In this document: positions 12,926 through 23,621 of the stretch, piece by piece
Position numbering within the stretch: position 1 is the stretch's first letter
How the letters are laid out: each line of letters begins with the position of its first letter
DNA from: Halocaridina rubra
Lineage: Eukaryota > Arthropoda > Malacostraca > Decapoda > Atyidae
Length of the DNA: 64,000 nucleotides
Assembly (NCBI GenBank): GCA_037179515.1
Contig: JAXCGZ010007578.1
Coordinates: 110,001 to 174,000, forward strand
Direction: 5' to 3'
The notes under the pieces: model-generated
Databases searched by the model: none
What the model saw: only the letters and a program-made list of their open reading frames with translations
Told to the model about the DNA's origin: nothing
Program-made: the position numbers and the translations under genes

Positions 12926-13470
12926 AAAGAAAAAGACAAAAAACTCTCAGCTAACTGCTATGCTACAGACTGAACACAATCTACAGAATGCCTATGTTTA
13001 TTTTACTTCGCAACCACACTTGTGGCTTGTTTTCACATTTTATACAAATCCCAAGCTATAAAAGCATAAAAAATGATCAAATAAACACATTATTATATGT
13101 GAATGGGATGTGAAAACAAGTGAGGCTGGGAAGAGAGAGTAAACAGAAAATAGACATGTAGTAGGATGCATTCATTCCCTAGCTTAGAAGTTAGCAGAGA
13201 GATTTCTTTTTTCTCTTTATGATTTGGTAGTGTAGCAGGAAGCAACTTGGCACACTGATATTGTGCACTAGGTTCAAATCCTGGTCAGCAGCAAAACATA
13301 TTTAATGTTTTCACATATAATGTGTACATTTGATCATAAAATAAATATATCTATCTATATACACGAGACATTTTCCTCTATACTGTATACATAAATATAT
13401 ACAAGAAGAAACTAACACAAACAAGCGTTAGGAAACTTTTTTCTAAACAGAAATATGAATACATACGCAC
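12926..13470. repeat. tRNA-like repeat flank and inverted third module
   Basis: The repeat unit continues after the hAT (CAACCACACTTGTGGCTTG, then ATCAAATAAACACATTATT at 13075). At 13223-13292 a third tRNA-like module lies on the plus strand (A-box-like TGGTAGTGTAGCAGG, B-box GGTTCAAATCC), with ATATAATGTG and TTTGATCATAAAATAAA as inverted matches to the earlier flank. The array is therefore partly inverted here. Confidence 0.55.
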
Positions 13471-13650
13471 CCTAAAGCATCCCCATGCAAAAACCCGCCC
13501 ATCGTCCGTGAGGGCAGCAGTAACTGAATCACCGGCTGCAATTTGGACAACCTTTCCGTCAATTTTAACATTTCCACTAATAAAATTTTCCTCTTCAGAA
13601 GATGTCTGACGTCCAAGTGATCCTTCATCATTACATCCCCAAGTGTGAAC
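13471..13650 (-). CDS. RCC1: RCC1, coding exon 3
   Basis: This 180-nt exon (60 codons, phase 0 at both ends) lies between the acceptor TTTTGCATTCTAG and a GTGCGTATG donor. It encodes [34 protein letters not shown] and FAWGCFR. The NDEG.LGR and [14 protein letters not shown] strings are diagnostic of RCC1 blades 2-3, and the Asp of AGDS corresponds to human Asp128, which contacts Ran. It joins in frame to exon 2 (...DKTGK) and exon 4 (DNCGPLG...). Longer open frames over the same bases in another phase are spurious. Human RCC1 has His at the third position after that Asp-containing pair (AGDSH), replaced here by Val. Confidence 0.95.
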
Positions 13651-13878
13651 CTAGAATGCAAAAGTAACTTACAATGACACTCTCAAGCTAAATTTCATCA
13701 TAGAATATCCACAGTCCTCATGTGAAAGAAAATAATTGCTTCAACACATTAGATTCGTACAAGTTCATATAAAGGTCAAATGAGAGATTTTTAAATTTGC
13801 AAGGACTTTTATAAACATTAATATTAGGCTTTAGAGCTTATATCTCTCAAAGTACCAACAGTTACATTACTTCATTAC

Positions 13879-14066
13879 CTTTCCTGTTTTATCTAAGCAA
13901 ACAGTGTGTAGCCCTCCTGCTGCTATTGCTACTATATTTTTCAGGTCTGGTACCAATGCTGGTCTGGTTTTTTCTTGGATATCCTCTCCAAGACCCAACT
14001 GTCCAACATCACCCATGCCAACAGTTAAAACCACTCCTTCTTCGACATCTGGGATTTCCAAGGTAA
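13879..14066 (-). CDS. RCC1: RCC1, coding exon 2
   Basis: This 188-nt exon is preceded by CTTATTGCAG and ends at AAG|GTAATG. It begins with two bases (TT) that complete a Val codon with the last G of exon 1, then encodes [37 protein letters not shown] and [16 protein letters not shown]. This is blade 1 of the RCC1 propeller with the signature [12 protein letters not shown] and GGxHTVCL. Intron 2 is only 228 nt (13651-13878), whereas intron 1 is 9.4 kb and full of transposons. There are no frameshifts or stops. Confidence 0.96.
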
Positions 14067-14383
14067 CTGCAATAAGGGACATTGCTTAGTTCCAAAACTT
14101 TTAGCAAATTCATAAGTAAAAAATTACTTTGTCCTGATATACACAACATAAATGGATCCATGTACAGGCATACTTTTTTTTTTTATGAGTGACACCGGAA
14201 CAGGCAGATACTGCCCTCATCAATAAAGGCCCGGGCACAAGAAAATACCAAGACAAAGGAAAAGAAGAAGGTTAAGGTCAAGGCAGAGATGAGGTAATGT
14301 CACACAAAGGAAAACGACAGACAGAAAAAACAGTCAAAGTACAGAGGACTAGCCCCTGAGATGACAATAGATCTGCTTTTTGA

Positions 14384-14740
14384 AGGATGAAAGGTCATAA
14401 GAATTAGGAAAAAAAGAAGGAGGAAAAGAGTTCCAGTCTGGAGGTATATGGGAAGAAGCAGTCGCTGCACCGACCAATCCGCAAGCTACAAATCCCCACA
14501 CAGTACCTGTGAGATGAGGCCGCTTGGCGAGTGTTACGCGGCCTCAGCAGTGGGGGAGGGATGCAACTCGCCAACTCATCAGAGCAGCGATGAAAGTATT
14601 AGTGATAGAAAAGAGAAAGGGAAGATACCTTTCGGCAAAGAGAGTGAGAATCCAGATTAGAAGTAAGAGAAGGATCATTAATGAGTCTGACTGCCTTAGA
14701 ATCAGCCCTATCAAGGAGATAAGTATATGAAGAAGCACCG
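14384..14740 (-). other. LINE A1 3' UTR
   Basis: The sequence matches, in reverse complement, the 3' part of LINE A2 (21190-21420), including GTACTGTGTGGAGATTTGTA and TTCTTCCCATCTACCTCCAG. The short plus-strand frames here are therefore untranslated LINE sequence, not genes. Confidence 0.8.
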
Positions 14741-14791
14741 GAGATGTGTGAGCAGTATTCTAAGCAGAGACGAATAAGACCTTCATAAATT

Positions 14792-17189
14792 TTAAGTAAC
14801 TGTAGAGGAAAAACAATGACGAAACAAAACCCCCAATTTTTTGGATGAAGATATAGAAATTTGTATTAGGTGATTCCTCAAAGAGAAGTTAGAGGCTATA
14901 AGGATTCCTAATATGTTGATAGAATTAAGAGGGTAAATTTCATTACTTTCGAAGACAACAGGGTTATTAGAAGGAGAAGATAAAGATACAGCCAGAAACT
15001 GTGTCTTGGAGGCATTAAATTTAACTAAATTTTGAGTACCCCACTCAGATACTCTCTGCAAATCGGAGATGAGAGTAGAAGAAAGAGTGATACGAGACTG
15101 CTTACAAGTAGCGATGAAGATTGTGAAGAAAAGGCAGAGGAAAAGTGAAGGGTAGAATCATCAGCAAAGGCATGAAAAAGAGAGGAAGATGGGGATTGTA
15201 GATCATTGATGAAGAGAAGGAACAGAGCCCTGTTACCACTGGTAACAGAGAAAGGGCTAGATGTCGCACCATCAACAACTACAGCTATAAAACGGTCAGT
15301 AAGAAAACTGGAAATCAGAGAACAGAAACAAGGAGTAAAGCCATAGGCAGGGAGTTTGGCCAACAGAGCCTTGTGCCAGACTCTGTCAAAACCCTTAGAG
15401 ATATCAAGGGTGCCGACAAAGGATTCCCCATAGTTCCTCAGAGAAGATGACCCAACATGAGTAAGATAGGACAGGAGATCACCAGTGGATCTTGCCTTGC
15501 GGAAGCCATACTGATGATCGGAGATAAGTGAGATACATTCAAGGCTTTCAAGAAGCGAGCATTGAGCAAAGTTTCGAAAACTTTAGCAGTATAAGAGGTT
15601 AGGGCAATAGGTCGGTAGTTTGAAGGAATAGAGCAGTCACCCTTCTTAGGGACTGGTTGAATTAGAGCATGCTTCCAAGATGAAAAAAAGATACTGGTTG
15701 ACAGAATGAGGCGAAAAAGACGGCAAAGCACGGTAGCCAGTTCATCTGCAAACTCCTTAAGGAACCTTGCAGGGATACCATCAGGACCAGATGCCTTGTT
15801 CGTCTTTAGCGAGCGAAGAACATTATGAACTTTGCGTGAAGAAAGGATAAGGGAGGACATAGGGTTAGAGAGGGGTAAAGATTGAGGAACAGGTGCACTG
15901 GACTTGTTTATAGAAGAGTTGGCAGAAAAATGAGAGCCAAAGAGAGTGGCTTTGTCAGTGGGAGAGCAAGCTATGGAACCATCAGAACAAATGAGATGGG
16001 GATAGCTTGAGTTACATAAGATATTGGAGAGGTTTTTGGCTAAGGACCAGAAGCATTTGTCAGTGGGAGAGGAGTTAAGGTCATCAACTTTCCTTCTAAT
16101 AAAGGAAGCCTTAGACCTTCGAATCGGAGCAGTACAGCAATTCCTAGCTACAATAAAAGCAGAGCGAGTTAAATCGGAAGGAGAGGCTTGGTAAGATCCG
16201 TGTGCCCGATTCTTGGTCTGGATAGCCATGGAGCAGGCAAGGTCAAACCAAGGTTTAGGGGGAGAGAAAGTTTTTGTAGAAGAGGGTATGTACGCCTCCA
16301 TTCCCGCGGTCATGATCTCGGCAACTTTTAGAGCTACCTGATCAGGGTTGTGGGACCGAAAGCAGTAGTCATCCCATGGGAAGTCAAAGAGGAAGTTACT
16401 CAAATTTTCATGTTGGGTACGCTCAAAGTGCCAAAGGCAGCGCTGAGTAGGAGGGATTGGTGAAGGGGGAGCGAAAATGGAAGAGACTGAGATCACAGAG
16501 TGGTCAGATTTACCAAGATGGGAAAGCACAGAATAAGAGTAGTTTGAAGAATTTGAAGTAGAAAATAGGTCAAGAGTGTTTGCTGCATGTTCGTGATGAT
16601 CAGGGACACGAGTAGGATGTTTGATAATTTGCTCCAGATCATGATTAATAGAAAAAGCAAGGGCATCACTTCCTCCCACATCAGTGTGAGAGGAATGAAG
16701 CCACTCACTGTGGTGCACATTGAAGTCTCCAATGTAGAGAACTTCGGCATGTGGGTGAGAAGATAGCAAGGACTCATGGCACGAGGACAATTATTCAAAG
16801 AAAGACACAAACTCGGTGGAGTTTGGAGAGCAGTAGCAGAAGCAAAGGAAGATATTGGTAGTGGAGAGATAGACTTTTAGCCAGAGGACGTCAAGAGATT
16901 CAAGGTCCATGAGCCTCAGAGTAGGAGTGTTAATGTTGCTGTAGGCACAAACCCCACCTTTGGAATGAAAATGAGTATACAGATTATAGTGAAAGATTTG
17001 AAATGGGTCAGTGGAAGCATGTATAGACAGCTGGGTTTCAGATAGGAGGAGGAGGTTAGGGAGGAAAGTACCCAAGTGCTGTTCCACACACCAAAGATTA
17101 AAGTTCAGCCCACCAACATGAATAGTGAAGAGTGAAAGAATCGGATCTACTGGGAGGTGCAAGGTTATGGGCAAAACCATTACTACCAC
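14792..17189 (-). pseudogene. LINE A1 ORF2 pseudogene (endonuclease plus reverse transcriptase)
   Basis: Reading from high to low coordinates, the endonuclease starts around 17189 (HVGGLNFNLWCVEQHLG, LLLLSETQLSI). An in-frame break near 16791 is followed by LYIGDFNVHHSEWL and GKSDHSVISV, the GDFN and SDH motifs of AP-type endonucleases. The reverse transcriptase follows, with NKASGPDGIPARFLKEF, PVPKKGDCSIPSNYRPIAL and HAFADDSTLHF (the FADD catalytic box at about 15170). At least three frameshifts separate the blocks (near 16791, 15440 and 15060), and the PQGS box of the family is disturbed in TSGNRALFLLFINDL. The gene is dead in this copy. Confidence 0.88.
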
Positions 17190-17579
17190 CAGGCATGTCT
17201 GCCCTCAAGCCAATAGTGGAGTCAACACAATCCCCGGAGATTCTTCGCACCCCTCTATACCAGGTACTGGAGGTCATAAGCTGTGGACCTTCCATAAATA
17301 ATAACAAATGTGAGGAAAAAAGAGAAAAAAAGACATGTGGGGAATGTTGTGACTTGTCAAATGTAATGGAATAGCAAGAGATGTGTAATGAATACGCCAG
17401 AATATTTAGTGTAGATGTAGGCATGAGGAAAAAACCGTCCTGAAGGAAGACTCAACCCGGAACTGTCTGAACCAGTCCTAGTTGCCTCCTAATACCTTCA
17501 GTTGTAGTCTTTCAATGGGCAAATGGTGCCATGGCCATCCTACTTACATCACTTTTGACCTAATGACAGTTTTTGTCAA

Positions 17580-17856
17580 TTTATTTACGTATTATGTTCA
17601 CCCCCATTTGGAGGTGGACATAAACTGCTCGAGGCAGGGGAATTAAGGCTGAATGCCCTTCCTAACAATTCACCACAGGCTTGAACATGGGTTCTTCAGC
17701 TCCAAATCAAGCACTACCACTGCCGTCATCCCCTAACATCCCAACAGCACCTGGCATCCACAGGTGGACACCTATCCAAGTACTGACCAGACCCAAAGGG
17801 CTTTACCTCACTGATGGAACGAAGAGCTGATTATCCACCTTGGTATTGTCGTTGGC
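17580..17856 (-). mobile_element. 5S-rRNA-derived SINE (SINE3-like)
   Basis: On the minus strand, 17856-17745 is recognisably related to 5S rRNA: it begins CGACAATACCAAGGTGGATA, includes GGTCTGGTCAGTACTTGGAT (the C-box region, cf. GCCTGGTTAGTACTTGGATG in animal 5S), and ends GCCAGGTGCTGTTGGGATG, like the 5S 3' end. The internal A-box region (GTGAGGTAAAGCCC) is diverged. It is followed by a body with GGAAGGGCATTCAGCCTTAA and an AT-rich end near 17580. An internal RNA polymerase III promoter from 5S rather than tRNA is inferred. An isolated 5S pseudogene is the alternative, but the attached body favours a SINE. Confidence 0.7.
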
Positions 17857-18077
17857 AGCTTTTGTCAATAACAATAGCGAAAAATAAAATTCGACTAATG
17901 TCAGTTTATGACACTCTACGCCAGTCGACAAAACATCAAACCCACTAAAATAAAAAATAATCTAAAAAAAATATACAGCAGCAAATCACATAAAATTATT
18001 CACTTAAGTATATGTATAATAATCTATGAAAATATTTAAAAGCTTCCAAATTTTAGCACTGTATTTGGTGTACAGTA

Positions 18078-18653
18078 CAGCGGGTCCTCGACTTACATCA
18101 GAGTTCAGTTCCTCAAGACCTGACGTAACTCAAAATTAGCATAAGTCGGACACATCTCACAAGTACTGTGTGGAGATTTGTAGCTCGTGGATTGGTTGGT
18201 GCAGCGACTGCTTCTTCCCATCTACCTCCAGACTCTGAAACTCTCTTCTTCCTTCTGTCTTTCCAAATTCTTATAATCTATCCTTCAAAAAGCAGATCTA
18301 TCATCATATCAGGGCCTACTCCTCCATATCTCTAGGTCCTCAGTACTTTGATTATTTTTTTCAGTGTATCCTTTTCCTTTGTGTATCAAAATCTCAACTC
18401 TGCCTTGTCCCCCACCCATGCTAATGCAGGAGTCAAGTTTCTCCCTTTTCCAAGTGTTTCACTATGTCTAATTTCACTTCCATGGCGATGCTTTCATAAA
18501 TTCAAAGCACTGTCATCAGAAAAATCTGCTTTATGCTTGGGGGACATAATGCAGGCTGAAAATTATCAAAAAAGGAGCAAAATAATTTATGGGAGATGCA
18601 TCGTAACCATGAACCATTGTAACTTGAGAACTTCATACACTGAGGATCCCCTG
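18078..18653. mobile_element. Short Tigger-like MITE with TA duplication, carrying a LINE A 3' fragment
   Basis: The left end CAGCGGGTCCTCGACTTAC and right end (inverted) CAGGGGATCCTCAGTG are related termini, each flanked by TA. Bases 18152-18410 match the LINE A 3' UTR (ACTGTGTGGAGATTTGTAGC, TTCTTCCCATCTACCTCCAG), so a truncated LINE has landed inside. There is no coding capacity. Confidence 0.65.
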
Positions 18654-20102
18654 TATGTTCTATGCATTAGTACAATGGGTAAAAATTCATCTAAAAATTT
18701 TTATAAATGGCATAATCAAATAAAAATTAATGTTGAAATATATCAAATTATACAGTACATAAAATCCTTACACTTAAAATCTCACAAATTTAAAAAGTAC
18801 TGTGCACAGTATGCAATGTATATACAATTAGTATAAAACAATACAAAGTACAAAATCACATAAAAATAAACGCTATAACATAAAAAGGAAAGTACATAAT
18901 TCAAAAGCTTAAATACACAGGGGTCCTTGTTTAATATCAAGGTTCCATTCCTTACAGCTGAATTCAGAGTAAGTTGGAAAAGATCTAAATTCAAACCTAG
19001 AACCCCCAACCAATGTTAAAAATAAAACATCTAAATTGCAGAAAAATATTCTAATTTCTTAATCTAAGACATAAAAATAGTAAAATTACACTATAGTACA
19101 GTACAATATTGCAAACCTTTACTCGTGTGGTCGGCTTGCACAATGGAAGTGGCGTTGCAAGGGTGGGAGAGACGGTTTATTGGGAAGAGGAAGTTGGAGA
19201 GGCAGGTGCTGAGGAGACTGTGGCTGGTAAGCCTGGAGAGACAAAAGAACATAATGGAGGTACTGTGGCAGATGAATCTATAGAGGTAGAGGGTACAGGA
19301 TCTGTTGCTGGGGGCTCTACCTTCACGAAGAATTGATTGAGGTGTCTGGAAGGATGCCCTCTTCTTCTCCTCATATATTTCCCTGTAACATCGCAGGGCA
19401 TCATTAATTCCTCACTCGACCTTAGTGTACCTAGCAACATTGGGGTCCTAAGCCTTGAAATTTGCCAACATTTTTTCCAATTCCCTGGTTCTGGGCTTGG
19501 TAATTCTTCTTCTTCTTCAAGCATCTGCTTCTCCAGTTGAATGAGGTCCTCGGTAGATAACTCCTCACTATGAGATTCCAGAAGCTCTTTTACATCATCA
19601 GCCTCCACCTCCAACTTGAGCTCCTTAATCATTCACAAAATAAGGGCATGCTTTCTTCCATATCCCATTCAAGTTCATTTGCCTCACTTCATCCCAAGCA
19701 TCAGCAATATATTTCACGGTATGAAGAATACTGTACGACTTCCAGAAGTCCTAGAGACTCAAGTTCTTGTCCTTCGGAGGTAGTACGCCTTGAAAGAGGC
19801 AATGACCCCATAATCCACTGGCTGTAACAGGGCAATAGTATTATGTGGAATGTAAATCACCTTTACATTAGGATGAAAGTCATCCAAATGAGCAGGCTGA
19901 CCAGGGGTATTGTCCAGAATTAGCAACACCTTAAAGGGCAGACCCTTGGAAGCACAGTACCTCTCTGCTTCAGGCACAAAATGGTTGCTGAACCAGTCCT
20001 CAAATATTTGAAGGGTTATCCAAGCTTTCTTCTTCGACTTCCTGATAACTGGTAGTTAGCCCTTCCAAACGCCCTTGGGTTATCTGCCAAATAAACCAAC
20101 AT

Positions 20103-21595
20103 GGGCTTCAGCGCACCTGTTCCTCAATCTTTACCCCTCTCTAACCCTACGCCCTCCCTTATCCTTTCTTCATGCAAAGTTTATAAGGTTCTTCGCTCGC
20201 TAAAGACGAACAAGGCATCTGGTCCTGATGGTATCCCTGCAAGGTTCCTTAAGGAGTTTGCAGATGAACTGGCTACCGTGCTTTGCCGTCTTTATCGCCT
20301 CATTCTATCAACCAGTATCTATCCTGTAGCTTGGAACCATGCTCTAGTTCAACCTGTTCCTAAGAAGGGTGACTACTCTATTCCTTCAAACTACCGACCT
20401 ATTGCCCTAACTTCCTCTATTGCTAAAGTTTTCGAAACATTGCTCAATGCTCACTTCTTGAAACGCCTTGAATCTAACTCACTTATCTCAGATCATCAGT
20501 ACCGTTTCCGCAAGGCAAGATCCACTGGTGATCTCCTGTCCTATCTTACTCAAGTATGGTCATCTTCTCTGAAGAACTATGGAGAATCCTTTGTCGTCAC
20601 CCTTGAGATCTCTAAGGCTTTTGACAGAGTCTGGCACAAGGCTCTGTTGACCAAACTCCCTGCCTATGACCTTACCCCTTCTTTCTGTTCTCTGATTTCC
20701 CGTTTTCTTACTGACCGTTTTATATCTGTAGTTGTTGATGGTGCGACATCTAGCCCTTTACCAGTGGTGTTCCACAGAGCTCTGTTCTTTCACCTAATAT
20801 TCCTTCTCTTCATCAATGATCTTCTACAATCCCCATCTTCCTCACTTCTTCATGCCTTTTTCCTCTGCCTTTTCTTCACAACCTTCATATGCTGCTTGTA
20901 ATCGGTCTCGTATCACTCTTTCTTCTACTCTCAACTCCGATAAGCAGAGAGTATCTGAGTGGGGCACTCAAAATTTAGTTAAATTCAATGCCTCCAAGAC
21001 AAAGTTACTGGCTATCTCATTATCTTCTTCTCCTCCTGATAACGCTATTGTCTTCAAAACTAACAAAATTTACCCTCTTATTTCTATCAAAATATTAGGA
21101 ATCCATATAGCCTCTAACTTGTCTTGGAGGAATCACATGATCCAAATTTCTAAATCTTCATCCAAAAAATTGGGGGTTTAGTTTCATTTTCGTCATTACT
21201 CTTCCACTGCCGAGGTCGCGTAACACTCGCCAAGCGGCCTTATCTCACAGGTACTGTGTGGAGATTTGTAGCTCGCGGATTGGTCGGTACAGCGACTGCT
21301 TCTTCCCATCTACCTCCAGACTCTGGAACTCTCTTCCTCCTTCTGTCTTTCCTAATTCTTATTATGTATCATTCTTCAAAAAGCAGATCTATTGTCGTCT
21401 CAGGGCCTAGTCCTCCATATCCCTGGGTGCTATGTACTCTGTTTTTTCTGTCTGCCGTTGTTCCTTTGCGTGACATTACCTCATCTATGTCTTGTCCTTA
21501 ACCTTTTTCTTTTCCTTTGTCTTGCTATTTCCTTGTGCCCGGGTCTTTATTGATGAGGGCAATTTTTGCCTTCCCAGTATCACACATACACACAA
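20103..21595 (+). mobile_element. LINE A2, 5'-truncated copy inside T1
   Basis: A plus-strand copy of the LINE A family starting within ORF2 just upstream of the reverse transcriptase and extending through the 3' UTR (21190-21595), ending at GGCAATTTTTGCCTTCCCAG...CACACA. It splits the DDE domain of T1, so it is younger than T1. No clean poly(A) is visible at its end. Confidence 0.85.
20110..21180 (+). pseudogene. LINE A2 reverse transcriptase fragment
   Basis: An open frame runs from 20101 to 20901 with NKASGPDGIPARFLKEF, PVPKKGDYSIPSNYRPIAL, DHQYRFRKARSTGDLL and SKAFDRVWHKALL (the first catalytic Asp is changed, TLEISKAFD instead of LDISKAFD). It ends before the FADD box, which is lost in a deletion between LLHAF and the next block. 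A second frame (20940-21181) carries RVSEWGTQNLVKFNASKTK, the segment after the palm. The copy is truncated and broken. Confidence 0.88.
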
Positions 21596-22099
21596 AAAGA
21601 AGCAAAGTAAGTCTCTCCTTCCTGGCATTATGACCTGGTGCTGTCTTCTCCTCCCTGGCGATGTATGCATGACAAGGTATACGCTACCAGAACAAGCCAG
21701 ACTTATAGTACGTTTAATACCTGTTCGGCACGATAATCCCTCTCCCTCATTATCTCAGCCAAAGCACTACGACATGCTTGTTGCTTCCTCATCACCACTA
21801 GCATCTTCACCTTGAACTCTTATGTTATGCTTATTAGCACGAGCCTTAAAACGATTAAACCAACCCCTACTAGCAACAAACTCTTCACTTGCACTCCCTT
21901 CTCTTTTCAAGGCCTCAAACAATATTTTAGCCTTTTCCTGAATTAAAATGATGCTTCCTGGCATACGCCATCATTTCTGGTCATCAAGCTAGAGCACTAA
22001 CAATCTCTCCATCTCAATTATAAGGCAACTATGTTGCCTAGTGATCACAGAGGACATCATAGGAGTCGAACCTTTCACGTGGTCACGGATGTGATCTTT

Positions 22100-22329
22100 G
22101 GCCCGATATCTTAAACAGTATAAACCTAGGATACCATATTGTTAGTTAGCTAGACACACAAATGGATTTCATAAACGCATCTGATGCTATTCTGTGCATG
22201 GCTAGGATCCCATGTGGGATCCTAGCCATACAGAGAACTGCGTCAGAAGCATTTATAAAATCCATTTGTGTGTGTCTAGCTAATTAACAATATGGTATCC
22301 TAGGTTTACACTGTTTAAGAAATCGGGCC
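22100..22329. mobile_element. 230-bp foldback MITE inside T1 transposase
   Basis: The two arms, about 113 bp each, are near-perfect reverse complements around CATGTG at 22214: GGCCCGAT at the left end, ATCGGGCC at the right, GCTAGGATCCCA against TGGGATCCTAGC at the centre. The flanking transposase reads IIKDK on one side and KDHIRDHV on the other, so the insertion is inside the T1 ORF, with AAA on both sides as a possible 3-bp duplication. The GGCCC ends and short duplication are reminiscent of PIF/Harbinger MITEs; this assignment is tentative. Confidence 0.8.
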
Positions 22330-22640
22330 TTTATCTTTGATGATCGTGGCCATGGTCGTACAGGCTAATCCAAGATTGCGGCCAAAGTTCATAGTACCTT
22401 CTCCCTCTTCGGCAAGGTTTACTATTTCTATTTTAATTTCCAAGGTGATGGTTTTTCTTTTCTTCGTAGCACTGCCATCAGAACTATCATCAACACACTT
22501 GGAAGGCATAGTAAAGTCAGCAACAAGTGAACACAAGCGAAATGAACGAGAGCGCAGATCAACACAAGGCACAATATGGCGGGCAAAAATAAAGTGAGTA
22601 ACGCTTCTTCGTCTTCTTCTAATGCCGTGTGACGCCATAT

Positions 22641-23466
22641 ATTTACAGGACTCAACAAAATATGTAGGATAAAATCGTATTGATGATTATGTTTGTTTTT
22701 TTTTCTTAAATTCAATATAATCCTTCAATATAACCAAACAAAGAAATAAAGCCATTAACTTGATAAATAAAAATACAGCTGTGCTGCAAGTTGTGTATTC
22801 ATCTGTCAGGCTCACAAACCGTTCAGTCCGTAGGTAGGTAAAAAAAATTTATTTATTAAGAATTTATTAATTATTTATTAGCCTCTAATGTAACGGCAAA
22901 TTTACCGTATACAGTAAATTCATTAAAGAAAAATTAAAATGGTGAACTGTCGAATGACTTATTGTCTTAATGACATTATGGGGTCTTGGTCACTCTTAGT
23001 CATGTTTCTTGGTATATATTTATGATGTTAGGCAAGGTATGACTGCATATATAAAGGTTCTAAAATGGACGCCAACAAAATGAATACCTTGTTCTCTACC
23101 ACCATTATGGAAATTGAGAGCTTATTCATCAATAACTTTCTATTTAAAGAGAAGTAATATGAGCACGCTACACTCAGGTCTAATGTAAATATTGGAAATT
23201 TTTTTTCACATACCAAACCAAAAGTAACACGAATTGTATACTTAAAAAAGAAATATAAAGTGCATAACACCAAAACAGTTTCTCTTTACATCCTAAAATT
23301 TAACTCAGTAAACAAAGTTACATAAAAAATTTGTGTCATTGGTAATTCAGAGAAAACATTTACAAAGACTCATTTAATTTTTATATTAAAGACGAAAGGC
23401 TTCATGATTTATATGTGCTGTTAACTAACAGCAACCGGTATAAAATTCAAGTTTGTAAATACATAC
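22641..23466. other. RCC1 intron 1, proximal part, nothing recognised
   Basis: AT-rich intron sequence between the T1 remnant and the donor of RCC1 exon 1. No repeat family or gene recognised. Confidence 0.5.
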
Positions 23467-23621
23467 CTCTAGATTTCTTGCTTTCCCCAGTCTTCTCACT
23501 GACAGCAGCTCTCTTACGACCTCTAGTTTTAGTAACTAATTTATGGGGAATATCTCCATTCATTTTTATTGCTTTTGACTCAGTACTATCTGCTGACCTG
23601 ACGTGCACCATTTTAGTAGCT
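23467..23621 (-). CDS. RCC1: RCC1, first coding exon (nuclear localisation tail)
   Basis: The exon follows the acceptor CTTATTTTTCAG, has 10 bases of leader, and its ATG is at 23611-23609. It encodes 48 codons plus one base, ending at AGAG|GTATGT. The product starts MVHVRSADSTESK and contains TRGRKRAAVSEKTGESKKSR, a bipartite basic cluster like the nuclear-localisation and DNA-binding tail of RCC1. The single G left over plus TT from exon 2 makes Val, joining KKSR-V-TLEIP in frame. The acceptor before the ATG means at least one noncoding 5' exon lies further right; I could not locate it. An in-frame upstream extension exists only if the acceptor is ignored. Confidence 0.85.

Larger units (their letters stand above)
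14172..17424 (-). mobile_element. LINE A1, Jockey-superfamily-like non-LTR retrotransposon
   Basis: The element lies on the minus strand within RCC1 intron 1. Its 3' end is marked by an A-run (T on plus at 14172-14183) after GTTCCGGTGTCACTCAT, and its 3' UTR is shared with LINE A2 (20103-21595) and a short fragment at 18152-18410. Coding remnants give an endonuclease then a reverse transcriptase. The 5' end is near 17424, where ATTCATTACACATCTCTTGC resembles the head of the short composite repeats. The clade assignment (Jockey-like) rests on general motif appearance only. Confidence 0.85.
19177..22509 (-). pseudogene. T1 Tigger-like transposase pseudogene (CENP-B HTH plus DDE)
   Basis: The start is at 22509 (MPSKCVDDSSDG, then KKRKTITLEIKIEIV), an N-terminal psq/CENP-B-type helix-turn-helix. 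The reading breaks at the palindrome after IIKDK and resumes at KDHIRDHVKGS. The second HTH (CENP-B, 21964-21767) has FVASRGWFNRFKARANKHN. After LINE A2, the DDE domain continues with VLLILDNTPGQPAHLDD and NTIALLQPVDYGVIASFK (19910-19790). The second catalytic Asp is in LDN; the expected NAPGH is altered to NTPGQ. An acidic C-terminal part (19632-19177) follows in another frame. Multiple frame breaks make it inactive. Closest in look to TIGD-type proteins. Confidence 0.85.
18918..22640 (-). mobile_element. Tigger/pogo-like DNA transposon T1, interrupted by LINE A2 and a foldback MITE
   Basis: The 3' end of the element is at 18918 (CAGGGGTCCTTGTTTAATAT preceded by TA), and a transposase reads leftward from 22509. 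The body is split by LINE A2 (20103-21595) and by a 230-bp palindrome (22100-22329). I could not place the 5' terminal repeat, so the right border is open. The element lies in RCC1 intron 1. Confidence 0.8.

Noticed and set aside
13443..13661. 72-codon minus-strand frame over RCC1 exon 3
   Set aside because: Wrong phase. The RCC1 frame ([10 protein letters not shown]...) is shorter, bounded by splice sites and joins the neighbours exactly.
14448..14738. Short plus- and minus-strand frames near the RCC1 intron
   Set aside because: The sequence is LINE A 3' UTR, shared with 21190-21420.
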